From contig DIHK01000036.1 in the NCBI GenBank assembly GCA_002420115.1, forward strand, positions 1-23,547: a stretch of DNA of 23,547 nucleotides, written 5' to 3'. Made by a program: the position numbers and the translations under genes. Below the pieces are notes generated by a model. The model made no database searches. It saw only the letters and a list, made by a program, of their open reading frames with translations, and was not told the origin of the DNA. Positions 7,119 through 13,614 of this stretch are shown here, one piece after another; position 1 is the first letter of the stretch, and each line of letters begins with the position of its first letter. The stretch comes from Nitrospira sp. UBA5698. GTDB taxonomy: Bacteria > Nitrospirota > Nitrospiria > Nitrospirales > Nitrospiraceae.

Positions 7119-7991
7119 ATGGAGACCATCGTTGAGCAATTAGACCTGCCCAGTCCAGAGCTTGCAGCTGCATGGAATGCAATCAAGATTCCAGGGACCG
7201 TCCGCGAGCGATTGCTCGCTCAGTCCGTCCTTGCCTTTCAGCTCCGACAAAAATTTTCATTTGAGGTCATACCTGTTCATGGTCTGATCTTGCTTTCAGG
7301 GAGACCGGGTACTGGGAAGACGACGTTGGCGCGAGGACTGGCGAGCAAGGTGTCCAGCGCTTTGAAGGGCCAGAAAACCAAGTTCGCTCAAATCGATCCT
7401 CATTCCCTCACCAACTCATCACTGGGTCGCAGCCAGAAGGAAGTAACGAAACTATTTCAACAAGTCATTCCGGAATACGCGGATGGTAATCCCTGCATCG
7501 TCCTGCTTGATGAAGTCGAGACACTAGCGCCAGACCGTCAACGGATGAGCTTGGAGGCCAATCCTGTTGATGCTCATCGAGCGACGGATGCGGCACTTGC
7601 CGGACTCGATCTTTTGACGCGCAAGCACCGCAATGTGCTCCTAGTCGCCACCACAAATTTCCCTAAGGCAGTAGATCGTGCGCTAATGTCCCGTGCAGAT
7701 TGGATTGAAAACATCGGTGAACCAGGCCCGGAAGCTCGCACCGAGATCATTAATGAGGTGCTGGAACAATTGGCAACGGTATGGCCCCATGTGGTCGATT
7801 TGAAACGCCATGTCAGCTCATTTACCGCTGCATCTGAAGGGTTGGATGGCCGCCGGTTGCGAAAGGCAATTGCAACTGCGGCTGGCATTTCTGTGGAAAC
7901 GGCGAGCGATCTGAATAAGCTCAAGAAAGAGCACGTCCTCGCGACATTGAAGACCTTTCTCCAGACACAAGTCACCGAGGAGGCTGCATGA
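7119..7991 (+). CDS. cap6: TRIP13/Pch2-like AAA+ ATPase of type III CBASS
   Basis: A 290-residue AAA+ ATPase. Walker A is GRPGTGKT at 61-68, Walker B is CIVLLDEVE at 126-134, sensor 1 is Asn180 in VATTNFP, and a probable arginine finger is Arg192 in ALMSRAD. The nearest family I recognise is the TRIP13-like ATPase of CBASS operons, which pulls apart the complex of a HORMA protein and its CD-NTase and so keeps signalling off until infection. That role is known for the family and inferred here from the sequence and from the HORMA and CD-NTase genes that follow. AAGGGAG precedes the ATG. The stop overlaps the next start by four bases, so the genes are translationally coupled. Confidence 0.85.
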   Translation: METIVEQLDLPSPELAAAWNAIKIPGTVRERLLAQSVLAFQLRQKFSFEVIPVHGLILLSGRPGTGKTTLARGLASKVSSALKGQKTKFAQIDPHSLTNSSLGRSQKEVTKLFQQVIPEYADGNPCIVLLDEVETLAPDRQRMSLEANPVDAHRATDAALAGLDLLTRKHRNVLLVATTNFPKAVDRALMSRADWIENIGEPGPEARTEIINEVLEQLATVWPHVVDLKRHVSSFTAASEGLDGRRLRKAIATAAGISVETASDLNKLKKEHVLATLKTFLQTQVTEEAA

Positions 7992-8446
7992 AAGTCCGCC
8001 GAGACGTTGCGTCTGTTCCTGTACGCTCTGCAAGCGAAACCTGGCGCGTCATCGTTGAACTAGTGACAAACACTGACTCGGTTGACAAACAGCAACTCGA
8101 TTCGGCGGCTAGCATTATGGAGTCGCTGATTGCGGATGAGATGCCCGCCCGGGTTCCGATTACATTTAAAGGCAGTGGAGTACGAGTTGTTGTCTACTGC
8201 CTTTACAACGAAGATGCGAAAGCACAGGGACTCGACATCGACAAGCTCCATATAAACCCTACGGCGGGTGACTGGAGCGCCACTGCTCCGTGCGAAGCCG
8301 AAGATGTTGCCTGGATGAATAAAAGTCTTATAACTCGAGCACCGCGCATTGTCGTTCACGACATTGATGTAACACCTGCTGATGCCGATGACCAGCCGTC
8401 CGCGAGGGGATTAGAGATTGACTGGGGAGCTTTGAGCACGAAATGA
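7988..8446 (+). CDS. CBASS-operon protein, possible second HORMA-like
   Basis: A 152-residue protein between the TRIP13-like and HORMA genes, overlapping both by four bases. It starts MKVRRDVASVPVRSASETW and has a central VPITFKGSGVRVVVYCLY strand region, then PTAGDWSATAPCEAEDVAWM and a C-terminal LEIDWGALSTK. I remember closely similar proteins in the same place in related operons, so it looks like a fixed part of the system. Some type III CBASS operons encode two HORMA proteins, and this may be the more divergent of the pair; the sequence alone does not prove a HORMA fold. No signal peptide, membrane segment or enzyme motif is visible. It may bind the CD-NTase, the ATPase or the HORMA protein. 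Confidence 0.65.
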   Translation: MKVRRDVASVPVRSASETWRVIVELVTNTDSVDKQQLDSAASIMESLIADEMPARVPITFKGSGVRVVVYCLYNEDAKAQGLDIDKLHINPTAGDWSATAPCEAEDVAWMNKSLITRAPRIVVHDIDVTPADADDQPSARGLEIDWGALSTK

Positions 8447-8946
8447 ATACTGTATCAGTTCATACACTCGCACGGACGCACACCTCAGTTTTTGTTTCCG
8501 ACAAGCTGCGCAACTTCGTGAAGCTGTTAATCCGCTATTACGGACTTGACCCACAAGGCGTTGTCGATGCGTGGCATGGCTGGGTCGATCGCGCTGCCAG
8601 AACGTGGCTTGAATCAGGACACCTGACTGAAATTATTGTCGAGTTTTACTGGCCCGGGTCGGAGGAGGCTGTAGCTCGCTGGGATTTCCCTATTCGGTAC
8701 GACGGTAATGGTGTCGATGAGATGTGGATAGACCGCCTCTTCTTCGAGGATTCATTTCAAAAAGCAAAAGCACCTCCATCTGGATGTTCCTATCGCATCT
8801 TGCTGAGACATTCACCAGGAGCGCCACAAGTAGATGGCGTCAGTTCGTGCACGTTGCGTTCAACGTCTGGCTTGATTTCCAGAGAGATTGGCACAATCAT
8901 TTCGACCCCAGACATTATGGCTTCTGCAAGGTACTACCGCGCATGA
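8443..8946 (+). CDS. Bacterial HORMA-domain protein of CBASS
   Basis: A 167-residue protein that I assign to the bacterial HORMA group. It opens with ARTHTSVFVSDKLRNFVKLL, has the WLESGHLTEIIVEFYWPGS core, ARWDFPIRYDGNG, and ends in a stretch resembling the mobile C-terminal part of HORMA proteins (STSGLISREIGTIISTPDIM followed by ASARYY). HORMA proteins in type III CBASS are thought to bind a peptide, then bind and switch on the CD-NTase; the TRIP13-like ATPase reverses this. Both partners are encoded on either side. The gene overlaps its neighbours by four bases at each end (ATGA), giving tight coupling. A second frame open from 8724 runs through its 3' half into the CD-NTase gene but is not a separate gene. 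Confidence 0.75.
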   Translation: MNTVSVHTLARTHTSVFVSDKLRNFVKLLIRYYGLDPQGVVDAWHGWVDRAARTWLESGHLTEIIVEFYWPGSEEAVARWDFPIRYDGNGVDEMWIDRLFFEDSFQKAKAPPSGCSYRILLRHSPGAPQVDGVSSCTLRSTSGLISREIGTIISTPDIMASARYYRA

Positions 8947-9827
8947 TTACCGTTGCAGAAGCTTTCGAGAAGTTCCGTCAACGTCTTGAACTGAGCGAGA
9001 CTGAAGAAAAGGATGCCATTCGGCGTCGCAACGATGTCTCTAAGTGCATTTGTGCGGCGTTTGACATTGAACGTGAGTTTTTGACGGGCTCCTACGCGCG
9101 CCACACGAAAACAAAGCCGCTCAAGGATGTGGACATCTTTTTTTGTCTTGGCAAGAACGACAAGCACTGGCGAATTAAGCCACCGGGACAAGTCCTACAG
9201 GCGTTCAAGAACGCGCTCAGCAAGGAATTTGGCGATGATGCGGTGGAGTCTGGTCGTCGTTGCGTGACCATTGACTTCGAGAAACGCAATCCGACCGCCG
9301 ACGAGGAAGGTAAGGTTCTAAGTAATGATGCTGTGCCTGCAATAAAGATAGATGGCTGCTATGAAATTCCCGACTCTATGCTCGGTAAATGGATTAAGAC
9401 CGACCCGGAATTGCACAGCGAAAAGGCAACTGCGAAGAACAAGGCATTGGGCGGAAAATGGGTACCGCTCGTCAAAATGCTCAAGCGGTGGAACAGGTCG
9501 GCAAATAAGCCAATTTCTCCATCCTTTCTTATCGAAGTGATGGCTTTGGACCTATGCGACCCTCCATTCAGTAACTATTCAAGCGAAGTACGACGCTTCT
9601 TTGCTGCTGCGCTCGATGGGATTATGCAGGATTGGCCGGACCCTGCGGGTTATGGCCCTCCAGTATCCGACCAGATGACCCCCCAAAAACGGCAAGACGC
9701 AATTCGGGCGCTGCGCGCTGCCGAGGTGAAGGCGACTCAAGCTGTGAACCTTGAGAAACAAGGCAAGAACGGCGAGGCACTGAGCCTCTGGCGGGAAATC
9801 ATGGGTAAATACTTTCCAACGAGTTAA
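8943..9827 (+). CDS. CD-NTase (CBASS cyclic oligonucleotide synthase)
   Basis: A 294-residue cGAS/DncV-like nucleotidyltransferase. The active site is complete to the eye: Gly49-Ser50 in LTGSYARHTKTKP, Asp62 and Asp64 in LKDVDIFFCL, and a third acidic residue, Asp129, in SNDAVPAI. A helical C-terminal domain follows (KNKALGGKWVPLVKMLKRWN and onwards), ending in a repeat-like helix pair before YFPTS. The enzyme would make a cyclic di- or trinucleotide when infection is sensed. The clade, and so the product, cannot be set from sequence reading. The start is the ATG at 8943, which overlaps the HORMA stop; an earlier in-frame start at 8724 would lie within the HORMA gene and adds unrelated residues. 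Confidence 0.88.
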   Translation: MITVAEAFEKFRQRLELSETEEKDAIRRRNDVSKCICAAFDIEREFLTGSYARHTKTKPLKDVDIFFCLGKNDKHWRIKPPGQVLQAFKNALSKEFGDDAVESGRRCVTIDFEKRNPTADEEGKVLSNDAVPAIKIDGCYEIPDSMLGKWIKTDPELHSEKATAKNKALGGKWVPLVKMLKRWNRSANKPISPSFLIEVMALDLCDPPFSNYSSEVRRFFAAALDGIMQDWPDPAGYGPPVSDQMTPQKRQDAIRALRAAEVKATQAVNLEKQGKNGEALSLWREIMGKYFPTS

Positions 9828-9832
9828 GGACC

Positions 9833-10087
9833 ATGGCGAAGGCAAACAGCGCACGCCGTCACGGTGATGATTTCCAAGCTCGACTGTTTTGGCTTAGAGC
9901 TGCTGCATTGCTTGATGACAAGAGTCCCATTACAAAAGTTTGCTATGAAGCCGGCCCTAAGAGCTTCGATGACATTCTCATTGAGTATGAGGTAAATGCT
10001 GCGTCCCCCGATCCCAAAGACAAACCAACCCATCGCGAGTCTGGAAAGCGTATCATTCAGATTCTTCTCCTTCTTCAGGGGCCATGA
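9833..10087 (+). pseudogene. Truncated CBASS effector gene (N-terminal remnant)
   Basis: Five bases after the CD-NTase stop, with AAGGA before its ATG, an 84-residue frame begins. Its first 55 or so residues look like the start of a large effector that I remember following this type of CD-NTase: ARRHGDDFQARLFWLRAAAL, then a KVCYEAGPKSFDDILIEYE block. After about residue 60 the likeness stops and the frame runs into low-complexity sequence (IIQILLLLQGP) and a stop inside a hairpin. Full-length proteins of this kind are several hundred residues long, so the rest appears to be deleted, with the junction between roughly 10015 and 10080. The other plus frames do not continue it. The short protein is unlikely to work as a killer enzyme, though it might still be translated. 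Confidence 0.6.
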
Positions 10088-10104
10088 TTCATTAGGATCA
10101 TGGC
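10081..10104 (+). terminator. Terminator-like hairpin at the end of the CBASS operon
   Basis: GCCATGAT (10081-10088) and ATCATGGC (10097-10104) form an 8-bp stem with an 8-base loop, followed by a T-rich stretch, AACTTTCATTTCTTTG. The stop codon of the truncated effector frame (10085-10087) lies inside the stem. On the other strand there is no T-run, so it serves the plus strand and marks the right end of the cargo island. Confidence 0.55.
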
Positions 10105-10127
10105 AACTTTCATTTCTTTGTTCTCAC

Positions 10128-10760
10128 TCACACGCCGGCCAGCGCGACGATCTTCATGACATCCGTCTCGGTGTGCGCACAGCAGGGGCAATAGATGGCC
10201 CGCTGTCTGATCTCGGGGAAGACAATCTCCACGCCGAGAATCCGCAGACAACGTCGGACCGAAAGCCGGACGTTCATCACCGGTTTGCCCGGTGCTAAGC
10301 GCTTCGGCGATAACCATTCATAGGCATGGGGTAGGAGGTCTCCGATTGTGTGGACTCCCCGCTGTTTCAGATCTTGGTGCGCGCGAGCGTTGAGGAGCAG
10401 ACTCCCGATGGGTTGTGACGCAAAGCGCCGCACTGCGTCAGGAGGAATGCGGCGTCCCGTCCTGCGGTCCAGCATCCGTTGCGTCATGAAGCAATAGGTG
10501 GCGTCGAGGACCACGCAGGTCCGTCCATTGAGGGCGGCGAAGATGTGTTCGATCAGACTCTCGTCGCAACGACGCTGTTCCCGGACTGAGTGGCCGAGCC
10601 GAGCTGCACGCTCGGTGATGGGCACGCCCCTACGGGCGCGGTCCCATTCAGCTCTTGCCCAGACACTGAGCTGAGCGGAGGCGGCGTTGAGGGCCGTGTG
10701 CTTGGTCGGATGGTTCACCATAATGTCCATCGTGAGCGTCGCCAGCCGATCCTTCTGCAT
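10128..10760 (-). CDS. Unknown protein with RNA polymerase alpha-CTD-like segment
   Basis: A 210-residue basic protein of unknown function. From about residue 120 to 181 (PIGSLLLNARAHQDLKQRG, VHTIGDLLPHAYEWL, a Gly-containing turn, SVRRCLRILGVEI) the order of residues closely follows the C-terminal domain of the RNA polymerase alpha subunit, a helix-hairpin-helix fold that binds DNA and activators. A CPCC motif follows near the C-terminus and may be half of a zinc site. The first 110 residues are helical, basic and match nothing I recognise. It could be a transcription factor or DNA-binding protein of the element. The ATG at 10760 has GGAAGGA 9-15 bases upstream; another ATG at 10770 is in a different frame. 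It is the most downstream minus-strand gene in the window's transfer region, separated from trbM by about 430 bases, so it may have its own promoter. Confidence 0.6.
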   Translation of the reverse strand: MQKDRLATLTMDIMVNHPTKHTALNAASAQLSVWARAEWDRARRGVPITERAARLGHSVREQRRCDESLIEHIFAALNGRTCVVLDATYCFMTQRMLDRRTGRRIPPDAVRRFASQPIGSLLLNARAHQDLKQRGVHTIGDLLPHAYEWLSPKRLAPGKPVMNVRLSVRRCLRILGVEIVFPEIRQRAIYCPCCAHTETDVMKIVALAGV

Positions 10761-11189
10761 AATAGTTCATCCTTCCTTTCCTCTCGTGCGTGTTGACTAG
10801 CGAATCCTCTTGCCACACGAGCGCCCCTCTGCTCTGTGTCGTGTCCCAGACAGGAGATGCAGGAGGCGCGTGGCGCCGTGGTAGTTGTGAAGAAGAACAG
10901 GTTTTGAGACCATTCCCTTCAGGTAGGAGAGGCTCTACGTAAGAGGGGAGATCTGAAGTGAGTAGTGCTAACGAGGTATAAATAAGGCCATATTCAGCAC
11001 TAGGTTATCATGCATGAGTAGCGTCAGCGTACAATAGTGAGCATCTTGGGAGAGAAGCTTGCCCTTGGCGAGCGCTACTCTGAGGCACCGCGTCCAGGGG
11101 AGCCGTGCCCAGTCGAGCCTGGCACCGTCGGCTGGCATTGTGGCACGGCGACCGAACCATGCCGATGGCTAGGAGTCCTGTTGAATGGA
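10761..11189. promoter_or_regulatory. Gene-free region with inverted repeats
   Basis: No convincing gene is present; open frames here lack ribosome binding sites or are shadows of trbM. Three inverted repeats are visible: GGCGC-GTG-GCGCC at 10865-10877; TAGTGCT (10963-10969) with AGCACTA (10996-11002) around an AT-rich core that includes GGTATAAATAAGG; and the 10-bp palindrome TCATGCATGA at 11008-11017. The AT-rich dyad could be a promoter/operator for the minus-strand alpha-CTD-like gene, or the 3' end signal of the transfer operon; I cannot tell which. Confidence 0.35.
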
Positions 11190-11468
11190 CTATTGCTTGG
11201 GGCAGAGCTGGAGGAAGTTTCTTCGCATGACCATGGTTTTGAAGGGGCTCCCTGCCTGGATCATGTAGTACTTTGTGAGCGCGGCTTGGCATTCTTTCGG
11301 CGCCTGTGGGCCCGCTGCTAAGCATAGCAGGCACTCACAGGCCAGCCTGGTGTCGCCTTCCAGGAAGGACGGTTTAGGCGCCGTTTGTGCCGGCGCATCG
11401 TGGGCTATGACGAGGAGACCTACTCCCACAAGGACCACGATCCATTCGCGTCTCTTCCACCAATTCAT
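11190..11468 (-). CDS. trbM: TrbM/KikA-family conjugal transfer protein
   Basis: A 92-residue exported protein. Residues 1-28 form a signal peptide (MNWWKRREWIVVLVGVGLLV, cut probably after PAQ). The mature part has the family signature DTRLACECLLCLAAG, then a Cys in PKECQAAL, the YYMI segment and a C-terminal RNFLQLCP, giving several cysteines likely to form disulfides in the periplasm. TrbM/KikA proteins are small periplasmic partners of IncP- and IncN-type transfer systems; their exact role is not settled. I chose the ATG at 11468 because GGAGGTGAGCCC lies directly before it and the signal peptide begins there; the frame is open 19 codons further. It is the last gene of the uninterrupted transfer operon. 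Confidence 0.85.
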   Translation of the reverse strand: MNWWKRREWIVVLVGVGLLVIAHDAPAQTAPKPSFLEGDTRLACECLLCLAAGPQAPKECQAALTKYYMIQAGSPFKTMVMRRNFLQLCPKQ

Positions 11469-11514
11469 GGGCTCACCTCCGTACGATCCAGGGACATATT
11501 CTTGACGGCATGAG

Positions 11515-12618
11515 TCATCGGCCACCTCTAGTTCGTTCCAAGGCAGGGCTCCGTGTGATATTCGGCGTGCGATCAGCTCGCGCGGCTGTGTGATCGAATC
11601 GCTGCACCACCGGTTCTTGGGTGCCGACGCGCGCCGCTTCTTTCAGGTGATGTTGTTCTCGGTCACCGAGGGAGTTCAACTTAATGACCTCCCAGCGATT
11701 GCGAGTCGCTGGGTGTGGCGCCGCGCCAATCAAAGCGCCGGATGCATCCCGTAGCGGAACCGTCACACTCACACGTTCATGTGCCTGTTGCACGAGGGCC
11801 ACCGCATCACCTCGCTGTACGTTCCCCTGTTCAAACGCGCGGCTCAGGTCGATGCCCCAGATCTCTCGTTCACCACGGTCTGTCGCCACCTTTACGAAAT
11901 AGCTCTTGGTGTTCTGGATATCGTGGTTGTAATGGTCGATGCCGTAGTCCACGACGGTGCCCACCACGACTCGTTCGCCCTGCAGCCGCGCCTTTGCTTC
12001 CTCAACGGCCGCAGCGATCATCGTGGGAGAATCCCCCCGCGCCTTCAGAATTGCTTCAAGCGTGGCCACTGCCACCTGTAGGCCGGAGCTCATGGTCTGA
12101 TCCGGTTTTCTGACATGCTCATCCGTCGCCCGATCATGTGACACTTTCCGATCGACAGGGTGTTGTGGCGTCTTGCGATGAACCGGGCGCTGATCCCTGC
12201 GGTCTTCCGCTCGGGCCAAGTCGATTCCCCGTGGCGTATAACCCTCCACATCGAGTCCTGCGATCGCCGCTTGCACCCAGGCTTCCGTCTTGAACTCAGG
12301 GGTGCCGTTCACCCGCACGGTGGTCCAGCCCTTGGTTTTGGCCCGGAGCACCATCCCCTGAATGACGCTCGGGTCGTCATGCTCCGTGACCAGCCGTCTC
12401 CCGTGATCAGTAAACGCGAGCTTCGTCGGCTCACCGGGCGCTGTACGGTAATAGAATTGCTCGCCGGCTTCGATGAACCGCTTCCGCAACGATTCGGCGG
12501 CATCACGACACTGATTGAGTCGTGGTTGTTCTGCATTCTCGCCCTGAGTGCCCTCCGTAGGCCTCGGCTCGTCGTTCTGCTTCGTCTCTCGCGCTTGGTC
12601 CAAACCGATTTCATTCAT
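11515..12618 (-). CDS. LPD7 and KfrB-like domain conjugation protein
   Basis: A 367-residue hydrophilic protein with two recognisable units. About residues 40-136 match the LPD7 domain of large polyvalent conjugation proteins (EQFYYR, KLAFTDHGRRLVTEHDD, RAKTKGWTTVRVNGT, and a GY.PR end). About residues 212-300 match the KfrB-type domain (VVVGTVVDYGIDHYNHD, SYFVKVATDRGEREIWGIDL, GDAVALV). A charged, Arg/His-rich linker separates them. In many MOBP elements LPD7 is fused to the relaxase; here the relaxase is short and this protein may supply the missing part in trans. The function of either domain is not established. AGGAAGGGA precedes the ATG. It lies 18 bases after the OmpA-like gene in the same operon. 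Confidence 0.75.
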   Translation of the reverse strand: MNEIGLDQARETKQNDEPRPTEGTQGENAEQPRLNQCRDAAESLRKRFIEAGEQFYYRTAPGEPTKLAFTDHGRRLVTEHDDPSVIQGMVLRAKTKGWTTVRVNGTPEFKTEAWVQAAIAGLDVEGYTPRGIDLARAEDRRDQRPVHRKTPQHPVDRKVSHDRATDEHVRKPDQTMSSGLQVAVATLEAILKARGDSPTMIAAAVEEAKARLQGERVVVGTVVDYGIDHYNHDIQNTKSYFVKVATDRGEREIWGIDLSRAFEQGNVQRGDAVALVQQAHERVSVTVPLRDASGALIGAAPHPATRNRWEVIKLNSLGDREQHHLKEAARVGTQEPVVQRFDHTAARADRTPNITRSPALERTRGGR

Positions 12619-12636
12619 GGTGTCCCTTCCTCTTTG

Positions 12637-13614
12637 CTATCCGTACCACTGTGGCCAGACGGACGACGGATTCTGCTCCTTCACTTCAATCTCCACCCGT
12701 CGGTTCTTCGCCCGCCCTTTCTTCGTCGCATTGTCGGCCACATGTTGCCCGACCGGGACGATGGTGATTTCGATGTGGCTCGGGTCATAGCCCTGCGCGA
12801 TGAGATAGGCGCGGGCCTTGTGAGCCCGCTGCTTGGCCGTCTCATGTTCGATCCATCGATCTGTGTCTCCGTCCGTATAGCCACGGACTTGGAGACAGTG
12901 CCCGAGGGTCATCGCCTGTTTCAGATGGGCTTGCAGTTTCTGGCTCGGCCGAAACTCCGACCGCCCGCTCCTTTGTGAGAGACGGAAGATGACGCTGTGG
13001 CGATGAAACTCGAGCTGTTCCCGTTCACTCAATGCAACGATGCGTGGCTTCCACGAGTTCGTCGGCTTTTCGTCCATCAGAGGCGGAGGGGAGGGGGATG
13101 GCGCTGCTGACGGTCCAGCGCTGCAGGCAGGCCCTGCCGATGTCGATCGTTCTGCTTCACTCTTCGCCGTCTCGGCCCCTGACTCGCTCTGACCAGATGC
13201 AGCCGGAGATGTACCACCATCGGGCGATGAAGCAGCGCTCGTCACTGGACCTTTCCATTCTGGTGACAGAGGGTTGATTGTGAGTGCCGCCGCCGTGATC
13301 GTGCGGCCAGACCGAGATTTGCCTTTTGCCAGTTCTTGCTGGTTGAGTTGTACGAGCGTCAGGGCGGTACTCAACTCCTGGACCTGCTGTGTGAGGGTGT
13401 CTATCTGTCGTGTGAGGAGACTCCGCTCCTGCTTCTCACGCTGGTCGCTCTTCACCCGTTCGCGGTACTGCTGGATCTCCTCGTCGCTGTTGATGGGCAC
13501 GCGATTGGCACCGGACGGCACGACTGCTTTCTGCACGCAAGCCAGTGTTGCGGTGAAGGCGATGAGGATGACAAGCGCCTGAAGTTGTGGCTGTCGTTTC
13601 GTGAATGTCGTCAT
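12637..13614 (-). CDS. OmpA-family C-terminal domain protein, probable lipoprotein
   Basis: A 325-residue envelope protein. The N-terminus has a basic tip and hydrophobic segment ending in TLAC, with Cys26 a possible lipidation site although the lipobox is not ideal. A coiled coil follows (about 42-95, EIQQYRERVKSDQREKQERS onward), then a Ser/Pro/Ala-rich linker (about 120-185). The last 110 residues are an OmpA/MotB-type peptidoglycan-binding domain with LQVRGYTDGD, the helix KARAYLIAQGYDPSHI and the closing GRAKNRRVEIEV. It would tie the outer membrane or the transfer channel to the cell wall. It overlaps virD4 by four bases, so it belongs to the channel operon, and no separate VirB7 lipoprotein is visible in the sequenced part. 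Confidence 0.8.
   Translation of the reverse strand: MTTFTKRQPQLQALVILIAFTATLACVQKAVVPSGANRVPINSDEEIQQYRERVKSDQREKQERSLLTRQIDTLTQQVQELSTALTLVQLNQQELAKGKSRSGRTITAAALTINPLSPEWKGPVTSAASSPDGGTSPAASGQSESGAETAKSEAERSTSAGPACSAGPSAAPSPSPPPLMDEKPTNSWKPRIVALSEREQLEFHRHSVIFRLSQRSGRSEFRPSQKLQAHLKQAMTLGHCLQVRGYTDGDTDRWIEHETAKQRAHKARAYLIAQGYDPSHIEITIVPVGQHVADNATKKGRAKNRRVEIEVKEQNPSSVWPQWYG

Noticed and set aside
8724..8942. 73-codon upstream extension of the CD-NTase frame
   Set aside because: It lies inside the HORMA gene in another frame; the ATG at 8943 gives the ATGA overlap and the expected N-terminus.
9996..10298. 100-codon plus frame that might continue the effector
   Set aside because: Its translation shows no link to the effector start and it crosses the terminator-like hairpin and the oppositely oriented gene.
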